Positions 27,496 to 37,091 are shown, counted from the stretch's first letter. The stretch: DNA of 64,000 nucleotides from Acutalibacter sp. 1XD8-36 (GCF_009917525.1 NZ_QZDU01000009.1:1-64000); one strand, 5' to 3'. Numbers and translations: made by a program. The notes: generated by a model from the sequence alone, not told the origin.

Positions 27496-28854
27496 ATGAA
27501 ACGAATCGCTGTGCTTTTCGCACTGTTTTTCCTCCTTACTGAGCTCCCCTCCTGCTCATTCACCGGCATTTCCGCCCCGAACCTGATATCACCCCCAAAG
27601 GCCAACGCCGACCAGCAGAGCATTTACAGCCTGCTTCTGGGCTCCCAAAGCGAGCTCACGTTTATATACCCCAAAAACGGAGAATACCGCTCCGCCATAA
27701 TCATGTGTGACTTCACCGGCGACGGCGTTGAGGACGCCATCGGGTTCCACGCCACCGAGGACGGCGGCTCCCAGGTCCAGTTCCTCACAAAGGCCGGGGG
27801 CCAGTGGGACGTTGCGGCCTTCTTCAAAAACTCCGCCAGCCAGGTGGACAGGGTCTGCTTCGGGAATTTGCCGGAGGGCGGCAGAGCTGTGTTCATCGGC
27901 TGGGGCAGCACCGCGGGCACCACCGGGCGCCTGGCTGCGGCATACGCGTATATTTACCAGCCAAGCGGCGGGATGGTAGAGCACCTTCTTGGCAACTATG
28001 GTGAGATGGCTGTTACGGACTTCGACGGCGACGGAGTTGATGAGCTGTTTAAAATTGACAAGTCCGTGCCCACCGAGAAGGAGGGGGAGGAGACTGCCGC
28101 GGCAAGGGCCAGCCTTGTGGCCTTTGACAGGGACAAGCCCTATGAGGCGGCGTCAGCCGAGGCGGACAACAGCATATCCAGCTACTCGGGCATGATCTTC
28201 AGCAAACTCGGCACCGGAGACCTGGGCGTTGTAGTGGACGGCACAACCGCCGACGGAAGCATGAGCACCCAGGTGTTCTTTATGGAGGAGGGCAGGCTCA
28301 CAAACTATCCTGTGGGGGTGAACACCGAGGACTATGTAAATGAGTTTACCCGGCCCGCTGCCGCGGCTGTCACCTCCAGGGACATAAACGGGGACGGCTG
28401 CATAGAGATACCGGCGGCCGCGCCCTTACCGGCAGCACCGGAGGACGCCGTGCCGGATTCTACTGGATATATGGTGGAATGGCGCTCCCAGGCGCCGGGA
28501 GGCCCCAGCAGGGTGGTTATGAGGACGCTGATGAATGTGCGGGAGAACTACTGGTTCAGGCTGCCGTATTATCTCCAGGGCAAGGTCTACGCCGGCAACG
28601 ATGTGGAGCGCCGGACGGTCACCTATACAGAGGTGAAGTCCACGGAGGACGGGGAGCTGCTGCTTGGAGGGAACCTGTTCTCTGTGAGAGTATTTACCCG
28701 CTCGGCCTGGGAGAGCCGGGGGGAGTCCAGCGGCTACACAATGGTCGCGGAGCAGAACGACTCGGTGTACGGCATACAGGTTTACAGCCGGGACGAGCAG
28801 GTCAAAAGGTCCACAGACGATATTATAAAGAGCTTTTCGCTTATTGAAGAGTAG
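27496..28854 (+). CDS. Exported lipoprotein with EF-hand/FG-GAP-like repeats
   Basis: A 452-aa protein with a signal peptide ending Leu-Pro-Ser-Cys near residue 20, a likely lipobox with an atypical Pro at -2. Three Asp-rich loops (DFTGDGVEDAIGFH about 74, DFDGDGVDELFKID about 176, DINGDGCIEI about 296) resemble calcium loops of FG-GAP/VCBS repeats, suggesting a beta-propeller. The C-terminal 110 residues look like a separate domain. Function unknown; it may be a sensor-associated surface protein, since the two-component system follows after 46 nt. Confidence 0.75.
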   Translation: MKRIAVLFALFFLLTELPSCSFTGISAPNLISPPKANADQQSIYSLLLGSQSELTFIYPKNGEYRSAIIMCDFTGDGVEDAIGFHATEDGGSQVQFLTKAGGQWDVAAFFKNSASQVDRVCFGNLPEGGRAVFIGWGSTAGTTGRLAAAYAYIYQPSGGMVEHLLGNYGEMAVTDFDGDGVDELFKIDKSVPTEKEGEETAAARASLVAFDRDKPYEAASAEADNSISSYSGMIFSKLGTGDLGVVVDGTTADGSMSTQVFFMEEGRLTNYPVGVNTEDYVNEFTRPAAAAVTSRDINGDGCIEIPAAAPLPAAPEDAVPDSTGYMVEWRSQAPGGPSRVVMRTLMNVRENYWFRLPYYLQGKVYAGNDVERRTVTYTEVKSTEDGELLLGGNLFSVRVFTRSAWESRGESSGYTMVAEQNDSVYGIQVYSRDEQVKRSTDDIIKSFSLIEE

Positions 28855-28900
28855 AAATTATAATATAAAATAAGTGTACACACTCAAAGGAGGTGCACCC

Positions 28901-29605
28901 ATGAAGAAGGTGCTGGTTGCGGAGGACGAGCAGAATATACGCGAGTTCGTAGTCATCAACCTGGAGCGGGCCGGTTACGAGATAACCGAGGCCGAGAGCG
29001 GGGACCAGGCCCTGGAGCTCTACAGGCGCGGAGGCGGGGACTTCCACGTGGTGATACTGGACATCATGATGCCCGGGGCCCGCGACGGCCTTGCTGTCTG
29101 CCGGGAGCTTCGGAGCCAGAACCCCACCCTGGGGATAATCCTGCTTACAGCCAAGACCCAGGAGATGGACAAGGTGAGCGGCCTGATGATGGGTGCGGAC
29201 GACTATGTAACAAAGCCCTTCTCCCCCTCGGAGCTGGTGGCGAGAGTGGACGCCGTATACAGGAGGGTGGCTCTGGCTGCCGAGAGGTATGAGTCCGTGC
29301 GGCAGGACCAGCTGGCGGCAGGGGAGTTCACCCTTAACCTTCGGGACCGCTCCTTTACAAAGGGCGGCGCGCCCGTTGAGCTGACCCAGGTGGAGTTCCA
29401 GATAATGGAGTACTTCCTTGAAAACCCCGGCATAGCCTTGGCCAGAGGGGATATCCTCCGGCATGTATGGGGCCCGAGCTATGTGGGGGAGGAAAAAATA
29501 GTGGATGTGAACATCAGAAGGCTTCGCATGAAGGTGGAGGACGAGCCCTCTAACCCCCAGCATATCACCACAGTATGGGGGCTTGGGTACCGCTGGAAGA
29601 ACTGA
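28901..29605 (+). CDS. OmpR-family response regulator
   Basis: A 234-aa two-component regulator. The receiver has the acidic pair Glu9-Asp10 followed by Glu, phospho-acceptor Asp54 (VILDIMMPGA), Thr84 and Lys105 (TKPF). The C-terminal winged helix (about 135-232) ends with VWGLGYRW, typical of OmpR/PhoB proteins. The receiver and DNA-binding domains are joined by a short linker. Start: AAAGGAGGTG. It forms an operon with the following kinase gene (17-nt gap). The regulon is unknown. Confidence 0.95.
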   Translation: MKKVLVAEDEQNIREFVVINLERAGYEITEAESGDQALELYRRGGGDFHVVILDIMMPGARDGLAVCRELRSQNPTLGIILLTAKTQEMDKVSGLMMGADDYVTKPFSPSELVARVDAVYRRVALAAERYESVRQDQLAAGEFTLNLRDRSFTKGGAPVELTQVEFQIMEYFLENPGIALARGDILRHVWGPSYVGEEKIVDVNIRRLRMKVEDEPSNPQHITTVWGLGYRWKN

Positions 29606-29621
29606 GTGGAGGGGGAGCCGA

Positions 29622-31028
29622 ATGTTTGCCAGAAGCATTTCAAGGCGATGGTTCATAAACACTGTGGGCGCAGTGCTGGTGATACTGGTGGTATTTGTGT
29701 CGGCACTGTCCTTTATGGTGCAGAGCTCCACCTATAACGGCATAGAGAGCACTTTGAGGGGGCGCATGGACGAGCTGCTGAACTGGCTCTCCAGCCGCTC
29801 GCTGGACTACCAGACCTCGGAGTTCACCGCCGTTACCAGAGACTATATCGAGACCTTCCAGGACAAGGCCAAGATGGAAATAATGGCCCTGAACCGCGAC
29901 GGCAGGGTATTTATCACCTCCACCGGCTTTGAGCCCGACTACGAGCAGCCCATGCCCGACTACCATATGGCGCTGGCAAGCCCCGACGGCTCCGGGAAGT
30001 GGGTAGGGGAGCTGAACACCGGGGAGAAGGTAATGGCTATTACCAGGGTAGTCAGAAACGAGAACGGCAGCCTTGTGGGGTCGGTGCGCTATATGGTATC
30101 AATGGAGCGGGCGGACCAGCAGACGCTGACTATAGTGGTGTTTTTAGCCATAGCCGCGCTATTTATCATGCTGCTGCTCACTCTCTCGGGGGTGTATTTC
30201 ATACGGTCCATCCTGGTGCCGGTGCGCCAGGTGAGCCAGAGCGCCAGGAAGATAGCCCAGGGAGACTTTGAGGTGCGCATAGAGAAGGCCAGGGATGACG
30301 AAATAGGCCAGCTATGCGACACCATAAACGACATGGCCGGGGAGCTGGGGGCTGCGGAACGGATGAAAAATGAGTTCATTTCCTCGGTGTCCCACGAGCT
30401 GAGAACGCCCTTAACGGCCATAAAAGGCTGGGCAGAGACCCTTAGGGGCGGCGCGGACCCGGCTACGGAGGAGAAGGGCATGGACGTGATAATCCGGGAG
30501 TCCGAGAGGTTGTCGGGCTTAGTGGAGGAGCTTCTGGACTTTTCAAGGCTTCAGAACGGGCGTATGCAGCTTTTGAGGGAGAGGATGGACATTCTGGCTG
30601 AGCTGGACGAGGCAGTCTATCTTTTTACCGAGCGGGCCCGCACCGAAGAGAAGGAATTGAAATACGAGGAGAATATAATCCTCGCGCCGGTGTATGGGGA
30701 CAGGAACAGGTTAAAGCAGGTGTTTGTAAACATCATAGACAATGCCCTGAAGTATACCGGTGAGGGCGGGTCAGTTACGGTGTCCTCGGAGCTTACCGGC
30801 GAGCAGGTGAAGGTGATAATAGTGGACACCGGCTGCGGGATACCCGAGGAGCACCTGGCAAATGTGAAGAAAAAGTTCTATAAGGCAAATCAGCTGGTCC
30901 GGGGCTCGGGGATAGGGCTGGCTGTAGCGGACGAGATAGTAGCCATGCACGAGGGGACGCTGGAGCTTGAGAGCACTGAGGGGAAGGGCACGACCGTGAC
31001 CATAAGCATACCGTTATGTAAAACTTGA
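29622..31028 (+). CDS. Membrane sensor histidine kinase
   Basis: A 468-aa kinase: TM1 about 13-33, an extracytoplasmic sensor region 34-168 (PAS/Cache-like), TM2 about 169-193, HAMP about 194-247, HisKA with phospho-His258 in SVSHELRTPL, and HATPase with the N box (NIIDNALKYT), G1 (DTGCGIP) and G2 (GSGIGLAV). The layout resembles PhoR/WalK-type kinases; the signal is unknown. The ATG at 29622 follows a GGAGGGGGAG site; an upstream extension of 13 codons overlaps the regulator end and is unlikely. Confidence 0.95.
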   Translation: MFARSISRRWFINTVGAVLVILVVFVSALSFMVQSSTYNGIESTLRGRMDELLNWLSSRSLDYQTSEFTAVTRDYIETFQDKAKMEIMALNRDGRVFITSTGFEPDYEQPMPDYHMALASPDGSGKWVGELNTGEKVMAITRVVRNENGSLVGSVRYMVSMERADQQTLTIVVFLAIAALFIMLLLTLSGVYFIRSILVPVRQVSQSARKIAQGDFEVRIEKARDDEIGQLCDTINDMAGELGAAERMKNEFISSVSHELRTPLTAIKGWAETLRGGADPATEEKGMDVIIRESERLSGLVEELLDFSRLQNGRMQLLRERMDILAELDEAVYLFTERARTEEKELKYEENIILAPVYGDRNRLKQVFVNIIDNALKYTGEGGSVTVSSELTGEQVKVIIVDTGCGIPEEHLANVKKKFYKANQLVRGSGIGLAVADEIVAMHEGTLELESTEGKGTTVTISIPLCKT

Positions 31029-31048
31029 CCGGGAAAGGACATTGACTT

Positions 31049-31984
31049 ATGCCAAAGAAAATCACCACTATAGGGGGGCAGGCGCTGATGGAGGGCATCA
31101 TGATGGTGGGCCCGAAGCGCACCACTGCCGCCTTCTGCGACAGTGAGGGAAACATTACCACCGAGGACCTGCATGTTGACCGGCTCACCAAGAAATACCC
31201 AATCCTTGGCAAGCCATTTATAAGGGGGATATTTGCCCTTGTGGACACATTCAGGCTGGGCTATAAGGCCCTCTCCCTTTCGGCGGACAAGCTTACGGAC
31301 ATGGGGGAGGAGGAGCTGACCGGCTTTGACAAGTGGCTTGAGGACCATTTTGGGGACAAGATTACCGGCATAGTTATGGGGCTAGGCTCTGTGCTGGGGG
31401 TGGCGCTGGCGGTGCTTCTGTTTTTTATGCTGCCCACATTCCTGTTTAACCTTTTAGAAGGGGCTGTGGGTGAGGGGATAGCCGGGTGGCGCTCCGTATT
31501 CGAGGGGGCGCTGAGAATAGCCATCTTCCTGGGGTATGTGCTGTGCGTCTCACTGGTGCCGGACATAAAGAGAGTGTTCCAGTACCACGGAGCCGAGCAT
31601 AAGACCATCTTCTGCTACGAGGAGGACCTGCCGCTGACAGTTGAGAACGTCCAGCCCCAAAAGCGCTTCCACCCGCGCTGCGGCACCAGCTTCATGATAC
31701 TTATGCTCCTTTTAGGGATTATTGCCGGCTTCTTTATCCCGTTCGCCAACCCCATAATCCGCACCATAGTGAAGCTTCTGTGCATACCTATTATTGTGAA
31801 TATCGGCTACGAGGTACAGAAGGCCTGCGCGCGGCACAACAATCTGCTCTGCAGGATAGTTACTGCCCCGGGGCTCTGGATGCAGCGAATCACTGTAAAG
31901 GAGCCGGATGATAAGATGATAGAGGCGGCAATAGCTGCCATGCAGGCGGTAATACCGGAAAACGGCGAGGATTTGGTGAAGTGA
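31049..31984 (+). CDS. yqhQ: YqhQ-like membrane protein (DUF1385)
   Basis: A 311-aa protein of the DUF1385/YqhQ family, opening with the conserved GGQALMEGIMM block. About four membrane helices lie near 100-125, 145-170, 215-235 and 240-260, and a conserved HGAEHKTIFCYE / HPRCGTSF segment carries His and Cys residues suggesting metal binding. The function is not established. In many Firmicutes it precedes prmC and prfA, as here (prmC). It overlaps prmC by 4 nt (GTGA). Confidence 0.9.
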   Translation: MPKKITTIGGQALMEGIMMVGPKRTTAAFCDSEGNITTEDLHVDRLTKKYPILGKPFIRGIFALVDTFRLGYKALSLSADKLTDMGEEELTGFDKWLEDHFGDKITGIVMGLGSVLGVALAVLLFFMLPTFLFNLLEGAVGEGIAGWRSVFEGALRIAIFLGYVLCVSLVPDIKRVFQYHGAEHKTIFCYEEDLPLTVENVQPQKRFHPRCGTSFMILMLLLGIIAGFFIPFANPIIRTIVKLLCIPIIVNIGYEVQKACARHNNLLCRIVTAPGLWMQRITVKEPDDKMIEAAIAAMQAVIPENGEDLVK

Positions 31985-32826
31985 CCGCCCGGGAACTGTA
32001 CTTATACGCCAGGGCCCGGCTCTCGGAGGCGGGAATAGACTCACCGGGATTTGACGCCTTGCTGCTTACAGAGCATTTCCTGGGCCTGGACAGGCCTGGT
32101 CTGGCGTTGCACGGAGATACCGTACCGCCAGAGGAGAAACGGCAGGCGTTTATAGAGGCCGTGGGCCAGCGGGCCGGCCGCAGGCCGCTGCAGTATATCC
32201 TGGGGGAGTGGCCCTTTATGTCCCTGACCCTTAAAGTAGGCGAGGGGGTGCTGGTCCCCAGGGAGGACACCGCCGTACTGGTGGAGGCCCTTGCCGCGCG
32301 GCTGGACAGGGGAGCCCGGGGGTTGGATTTGTGCGCCGGCACAGGAGCCGTTGGGCTGGGGATATGCTCATTGGCGCCGGGGGCCAGGGTGACATGTGTG
32401 GAGCTGGACGGTACGGCTATGGGGTATCTTTGGAAGAATATAGAGAGATATCCGGGCTATAGCTGTACCGCCGTCACCGCGGATGTATTAAGTGCCCCTA
32501 AGGGCTTTCAAAATGGGCTTGACTTCATTGCCTCAAACCCGCCGTATATAGCTTCGGATGAGCTCTCTGCCCTGCAGCCTGAGGTACAGAAAGAGCCGTC
32601 CCTTGCCCTGGATGGGGGCCGGGACGGCTTGATATTCTACCGCGCTATTCTGAAAAACTGGGCCGGACTGCTGTGTGAGGGGGGACTGCTGGGAGTGGAG
32701 ATAGGCGAGACTCAGGCAGGGGATGTTTCAGCGCTGTTTGCCCAGCATGGCTTTGAGGACGTCGCCGTGCACAGGGACCTTGCCGGGCTCAACAGGGCCG
32801 TCACAGGGGTTAAAGCCTCAGTCTGA
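31981..32826 (+). CDS. prmC: Release factor glutamine methyltransferase PrmC
   Basis: A 281-aa PrmC, which methylates the Gln of the GGQ motif in RF1/RF2. The N-terminal helical domain contains PLQYILGEWPF; the SAM domain has a DLCAGTGAVGLG loop and the substrate motif NPPY near 186-189. It uses a GTG start overlapping the yqhQ stop. No prfA gene follows; instead it converges with recX, overlapping it by 9 nt. Confidence 0.94.
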   Translation: MTARELYLYARARLSEAGIDSPGFDALLLTEHFLGLDRPGLALHGDTVPPEEKRQAFIEAVGQRAGRRPLQYILGEWPFMSLTLKVGEGVLVPREDTAVLVEALAARLDRGARGLDLCAGTGAVGLGICSLAPGARVTCVELDGTAMGYLWKNIERYPGYSCTAVTADVLSAPKGFQNGLDFIASNPPYIASDELSALQPEVQKEPSLALDGGRDGLIFYRAILKNWAGLLCEGGLLGVEIGETQAGDVSALFAQHGFEDVAVHRDLAGLNRAVTGVKASV

Positions 32827-33429
32827 CAGATTGCGCATTCCCTCGCGGATGTGTTCATAGCTATAGCCCATGCGCTGGAGCGCCGCGTACGCCCGGCGCT
32901 TTATTTTTTCGTCCTCCTGCCAGCCGGAGTATTTTTTTTCCAATATCTCCCCTATACGCATGGAAAAAGCCTCAGGGTCCTCATATTCGCTGAGAAGCTC
33001 GTCAATAAGCTCCGGGCGTATCCCCTTCTGCCGCAGCTCCTGGCGGGCCCTCATGGGCCCGAAGCGTTTGTGCTCGAAAAGCTCCCTTGCGTACCGCCGC
33101 CCATAGTCGTCGTCGTTTACAAGGCCGAGCTCCTCCATCTTCTCTACGGCGGCCTCAGCAGCCTCCCGGGAAGCGGCTGTCCGGGCTATCTTTTCCCGCA
33201 GCTCCTTGCTGGTATGGTCCCGGTATTCCAGAAGGTACAGGGCCTTTTCAGTGGCCCGCCTGTTGTCGGAGTCAAGTATGAGCCTATGCAGCTCTTCATC
33301 GCTTATCTCGTCACCGGGGGAAAGCCGGGACTTAATGAACACCTCCCGGTCTATCTTAACGGCGGGCTCGCCGTCTATGTATAGCTGTACAAGGCCCCTG
33401 CGCCTGGGTTCAACAGCGGTCAGCTCCAT
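32818..33429 (-). CDS. recX: RecA regulator RecX
   Basis: A 203-aa RecX, which binds RecA filaments and modulates their growth. The three-helix repeats are visible (e.g. ALYLLEYRDHTSKELREKI and YGRRYARELFEHKRFGPMRARQELRQKGI). Its ATG overlaps the recA stop (TGATG), so the pair is co-translated from the recA promoter with its SOS box. The 3' end overlaps prmC on the other strand. Confidence 0.94.
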   Translation of the reverse strand: MELTAVEPRRRGLVQLYIDGEPAVKIDREVFIKSRLSPGDEISDEELHRLILDSDNRRATEKALYLLEYRDHTSKELREKIARTAASREAAEAAVEKMEELGLVNDDDYGRRYARELFEHKRFGPMRARQELRQKGIRPELIDELLSEYEDPEAFSMRIGEILEKKYSGWQEDEKIKRRAYAALQRMGYSYEHIREGMRNLSD

Positions 33430-34625
33430 CAGTCGTCCACCGTAATGTCAAGGCTGGTATCAGACACAGCGGGCTTCTTGGCCGGAGCCTTCTTATCCTC
33501 TGGGGCGGGCTCGGCAGGAGCCTTGTCCACGACTTCGGCGGGAGCGGTCTCATCCTTATCGTCTTTATTGTCCTTGTCCGCCCCCTTGCCCGCCTTCTGG
33601 GAATAGAGCTTGCCTACATTCTCCCGCACAGCGGCCTCAATGCTCTCGGCTACCTCCGGGTGTGCGGAAAGGAAGTCCTTCACCTTCTCCCGGCCCTGTC
33701 CTATGCGCTCGCCGTTGTAGGAGAACCATGAGCCGCTTTTCTGTATGATTTCCAGCTGTACGCCTATATCCACCAGCTCGCCCATTCTGGAGATACCCTT
33801 GCCGTAGAGCACGTCAAATTCAGCCGTCCTAAAGGGAGGGGCGACCTTATTCTTTACAACCTTCGCCTTTGTGTGTGACCCAATAAGCTCCGTGCCGTTC
33901 TTTATAACCTCACCCTTACGCACGTCTATGCGCACAGAGGAATAGAACTTCATGGCCCGCCCGCCAGGGGTGACCTCCGGGCTGCCGTACATAACGCCCA
34001 CCTTCTCGCGCAGCTGGTTTATGAATATGGCAACGCAGTTGGACTTTGAGATGGCTCCCGCCAGCTTCCTTAAGGCCTGGCTCATAAGCCTTGCTTGGAG
34101 CCCCACGTGGGAGTCGCCCATCTCTCCCTCTATCTCCTGCTTGGGCACAAGGGCCGCCACTGAGTCCACCACTATCACGTCGATGGCGTTGGAGCGTATC
34201 AGGGCCTCGGCAATCTCCAGGGCCTGCTCGCCTGTGTCCGGCTGGGAGACCAGAAGGTCGTCGACCTTGACGCCCAGGGCCGCGGCGTATACCGGGTCCA
34301 GGGCGTGCTCCACGTCTATAAAGGCCGCGTTGCCGCCTATCTTCTGCCCCTCGGCTACACAGTGCAGGGCAAGGGTAGTCTTGCCCGAGGACTCCGGGCC
34401 GTATATCTCGACTATCCTTCCCCTGGGCAGCCCGCCCACGCCCAGGGCTAGGTCTAAAGATAGGGAGCCTGTGGAGATGGACTCGATGTTTAGGGCGGAG
34501 TTCTGCCCCAGCTTCATCACCGCGCCCTCGCCAAAGGATTTCTTTATCTGGGCCAGAGCTGTATCCAGGGCCTTCTGCCGTTCGTCACCTTTATTGGCGC
34601 TTGCCGCCTGTTTCTTTTCCGCCAT
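33429..34625 (-). CDS. recA: Recombinase RecA
   Basis: A 398-aa RecA: Walker [10 protein letters not shown], Walker [12 protein letters not shown]1/L2 DNA loops (including the [21 protein letters not shown] region), and a long Lys/Asp/Pro/Ala-rich C-terminal tail ending acidic. It drives strand exchange and LexA self-cleavage. I chose the ATG at 34625 because CAGGAGGAA lies 9 nt upstream; the frame is open for ten more codons to another ATG at 34655. It is transcribed from the promoter at 34662-34690. Confidence 0.97.
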   Translation of the reverse strand: MAEKKQAASANKGDERQKALDTALAQIKKSFGEGAVMKLGQNSALNIESISTGSLSLDLALGVGGLPRGRIVEIYGPESSGKTTLALHCVAEGQKIGGNAAFIDVEHALDPVYAAALGVKVDDLLVSQPDTGEQALEIAEALIRSNAIDVIVVDSVAALVPKQEIEGEMGDSHVGLQARLMSQALRKLAGAISKSNCVAIFINQLREKVGVMYGSPEVTPGGRAMKFYSSVRIDVRKGEVIKNGTELIGSHTKAKVVKNKVAPPFRTAEFDVLYGKGISRMGELVDIGVQLEIIQKSGSWFSYNGERIGQGREKVKDFLSAHPEVAESIEAAVRENVGKLYSQKAGKGADKDNKDDKDETAPAEVVDKAPAEPAPEDKKAPAKKPAVSDTSLDITVDD

Positions 34626-34661
34626 ATTTTCATTTCCTCCTGTATCCTGAGACATGTACCT

Positions 34662-34690
34662 ATTATATATGAAAACCCCCTCAAAAGCAA
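34662..34690 (-). promoter_or_regulatory. Sigma-A promoter of recA-recX
   Basis: On the minus strand TTGCTT (34690-34685), 17 nt, TATAAT (34667-34662). The LexA box lies 19 nt upstream of the -35. Confidence 0.75.
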
Positions 34691-34709
34691 GCTTTTTCCG
34701 AAGTGTTTA

Positions 34710-34723
34710 CAAACGTATGTTTC
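34710..34723. promoter_or_regulatory. LexA/DinR (SOS) box between recA and the isomerase gene
   Basis: CAAACGTATGTTTC, identical over all 14 nt to the box in the radC promoter. It sits between two divergent promoters, 2 nt from the -35 of the isomerase promoter and 19 nt from the -35 of the recA promoter. Confidence 0.85.
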
Positions 34724-34725
34724 AG

Positions 34726-34754
34726 TTGCTTTTTCCAATAATTTGCGCTATGAT
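34726..34754 (+). promoter_or_regulatory. Sigma-A promoter of the isomerase gene
   Basis: TTGCTT (34726-34731), 17 nt, TATGAT (34749-34754), 47 nt before the ATG. Being next to the SOS box, it may also respond to LexA. Confidence 0.7.
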
Positions 34755-34801
34755 AGTAAAAGATAAAGCTCTGCAACTATGAATATACGGAGGAATTTCC
34801 T

Positions 34802-36286
34802 ATGAACAACATCCCCGAGGTCAAGATTGGCGTAGTGGCTGTTTCTCGCGACTGCTTCCCCGAGTCACTGTCTGTTGACCGCCGCAAGGCCCTGATGGAC
34901 GCTTTTGGGTCAAAATACGGCGCTGAAGCAAAGAGCGTCTACGAGTGCCCCATCTGCATTGTCGAGTCTGAGATACATATGACAGAGGCCCTTGAGGACA
35001 TCAAAAAGAATGGCTGCAACGCCCTTGTGGTGTACCTTGGCAACTTCGGCCCCGAGATTTCCGAGACCCTTCTTGCCAAGCATTTCGACGGCCCCTGCAT
35101 GTTCATTGCCGCCGCCGAGGAGTCCGGCGACAACCTTATCGGCGGCCGCGGCGACGCGTACTGCGGTATGCTGAACGCCAGCTATAACCTAAAGCTCAGG
35201 GAGATAAAGGCCTATATCCCGGAGGAGCCGGTTGGCGACGCCGGGGACTGTGCCGACCGCATACATGAGTTTATCCCCATTGCAAGGGCCCTGGTGGGCC
35301 TGAAGTCCCTAAAAATCATCAGCTTTGGCCCGCGCCCCCTCAACTTCCTGGCCTGCAACGCCCCCATTAAGCGACTCTACGACTTGGGTGTTGAGATTGA
35401 GGAGAACTCCGAGTTGGACCTTTTCGAGGCTTTCCATAAGCACGCCGGGGACCCCCGTATAGCCGAGGTCAAGGCCGACATGGAGAAGGAGCTGGGCGAG
35501 GGCAATAAGAAGCCCGAAATACTTGAGAAGCTGGCCCAGTATGAGATAACCCTTCTGGACTGGATTGAGGAGCACCGGGGCTACCGCCAGTATGTCACCC
35601 TCACCAGCAAGTGCTGGCCCGCCTTCCAGACTCAGTTTGGGTTTGTGCCCTGCTATGTGAACTCCAGGCTTACAGGACGCGGCATACCGGTGTCCTGCGA
35701 GGTGGATATATACGGAACCCTCTCTGAATTTATCGGCACCTGTGTCTCCGGGGATATTGTCACCCTGCTGGACATCAACAATACGGTGCCCAAGGATATG
35801 TATAAATCCGAGATTGAGGGCAAGTTCCCCTATCAGTTCAGCGATACCTTTATGGGCTTCCACTGCGGCAACACCTGCTCCTCCAAGCTCTGCAGCCCCA
35901 CCATGAAGTACCAGATGATTATGGCCCGCAGCCTTCCCGAGGAGGTGACCCAGGGCACACTGGAGGGGGATATTGTCCCCGGAGATATCACTTTCTTCCG
36001 GCTCCAGTCTACAGCCGACTGTGAGCTCCGCGCCTATGTGGCACAGGGCGAGGTGCTTCCCGTCGCTACACGCTCCTTTGGCGGCATAGGCGTGTTTGCG
36101 ATAAACGAGATGGGCCGTTTCTACCGCCATGTGCTTATTGGGAAAAACTATCCCCACCACGGCGCGGTGGCCTTCGGGCACCACGGCAAGGCGCTCTTTG
36201 AGGTGTTCAAGTATCTGGGTGTGACGGATATAGGGTTCAATCAGCCTAAGGGCATGATGTACCCTGGCGAGAATCCCTTTGCATAA
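34802..36286 (+). CDS. L-fucose/L-arabinose isomerase-family protein
   Basis: A 494-aa protein of the fucose/arabinose isomerase fold, in the group annotated as L-fucose isomerase and related proteins. Seen: the N-terminal Rossmann-like domains (VVYLGNFGPE; a conserved acidic/Cys stretch FHCGNTCSSKLC near 355-367) and the C-terminal GEN/HH segment (YPHHGAVAFGHHGKALFEV). It probably interconverts an aldose and ketose with a divalent metal. No sugar kinase, transporter or aldolase lies nearby, so the substrate is open. Start: GGAGGAAT. Confidence 0.8.
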   Translation: MNNIPEVKIGVVAVSRDCFPESLSVDRRKALMDAFGSKYGAEAKSVYECPICIVESEIHMTEALEDIKKNGCNALVVYLGNFGPEISETLLAKHFDGPCMFIAAAEESGDNLIGGRGDAYCGMLNASYNLKLREIKAYIPEEPVGDAGDCADRIHEFIPIARALVGLKSLKIISFGPRPLNFLACNAPIKRLYDLGVEIEENSELDLFEAFHKHAGDPRIAEVKADMEKELGEGNKKPEILEKLAQYEITLLDWIEEHRGYRQYVTLTSKCWPAFQTQFGFVPCYVNSRLTGRGIPVSCEVDIYGTLSEFIGTCVSGDIVTLLDINNTVPKDMYKSEIEGKFPYQFSDTFMGFHCGNTCSSKLCSPTMKYQMIMARSLPEEVTQGTLEGDIVPGDITFFRLQSTADCELRAYVAQGEVLPVATRSFGGIGVFAINEMGRFYRHVLIGKNYPHHGAVAFGHHGKALFEVFKYLGVTDIGFNQPKGMMYPGENPFA

Positions 36287-37055
36287 GAGCACGGCAGACA
36301 GGCGGGAGCTTACCATCATAGCCGCCCTGACCCTGCTGATTGCGGTCATGGAAATCACAGGCGTACCGAGTGTGTTCTTTGTCAATATACAGATTGCAGA
36401 CATAGAGCCTTTCTACTTCGCGCTGATGGCGAATTTCCTGATTATAGGTGTTGTAGCCTTTCTCATTCTGAGATTTTTCTGTCCCCAGTGGAGGCTGGGC
36501 TTTACAAAGAGCGGCCTCGCGGCAGGACTCAAAGGCTACGGCATCCTCGGCGGGGCAGTGGCGCTCATAGGCCTGATAGCCTTCTGCATAGGCCTGTACC
36601 CCTTCGACCGCCAGCCCTCTGCCGCAAAGGTGCTGGTTGAGGGAGTCATATACTATGCCGGCGTGGCTCTGGTCGAGGAGCTTTATGTGCGCGGCCTGCT
36701 CCTGAACCTGATTGAAAGACTGCTCGCAAAAAGAAGGGACAGCGCCCTGCTTGCGGTAATAATCTCATCCGTGATATTCGGGGCGGGGCATATCTTCGGC
36801 ACGCTGGGCCAGCATCCCCTTGTTATAGTAAGCAAGGTCCTCTGGACTGTAGGCATGGGCATGTTCTTCGGGATGGTGTATAAGAAAACCGGCAATCTTT
36901 GGATACCAGTCATCATTCATTTCCTTGTGGATGTCTGTGCTCTGCCGTACTGCTTTTCAAGCATGAGAGGATATGCGAATTTGACGCTGTACATCTTGGT
37001 GCCTGTCTATATAGCGCTGGGAGTGTATAGCTTTGTACAGATGAAGAAAGCATAA
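36279..37055 (+). CDS. CPBP-family (CAAX/Abi) intramembrane protease homologue
   Basis: A 258-aa membrane protein with about seven hydrophobic segments. It has the Abi/CAAX-protease motifs: Glu133-Glu134-x-x-x-Arg138 (VEELYVRG), FGAGH near 167-171 and H-F-L-V-D near 225. Eukaryotic relatives cleave prenylated proteins; bacterial ones have varied or unknown roles. It starts with TTG overlapping the isomerase stop (TTGCATAA), with no separate Shine-Dalgarno, so translation is probably coupled. A strong terminator follows. Confidence 0.82.
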   Translation: MHKSTADRRELTIIAALTLLIAVMEITGVPSVFFVNIQIADIEPFYFALMANFLIIGVVAFLILRFFCPQWRLGFTKSGLAAGLKGYGILGGAVALIGLIAFCIGLYPFDRQPSAAKVLVEGVIYYAGVALVEELYVRGLLLNLIERLLAKRRDSALLAVIISSVIFGAGHIFGTLGQHPLVIVSKVLWTVGMGMFFGMVYKKTGNLWIPVIIHFLVDVCALPYCFSSMRGYANLTLYILVPVYIALGVYSFVQMKKA

Positions 37056-37060
37056 ATTAA

Positions 37061-37091
37061 GGCAGACCTTAACGGTCTGCCAATTTTTTTT
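37061..37091 (+). terminator. Rho-independent terminator after the CPBP gene
   Basis: GGCAGACC (37061-37068) and GGTCTGCC (37074-37081) form a perfect 8-bp stem with a 5-nt loop, followed by AA and eight T. Confidence 0.93.
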
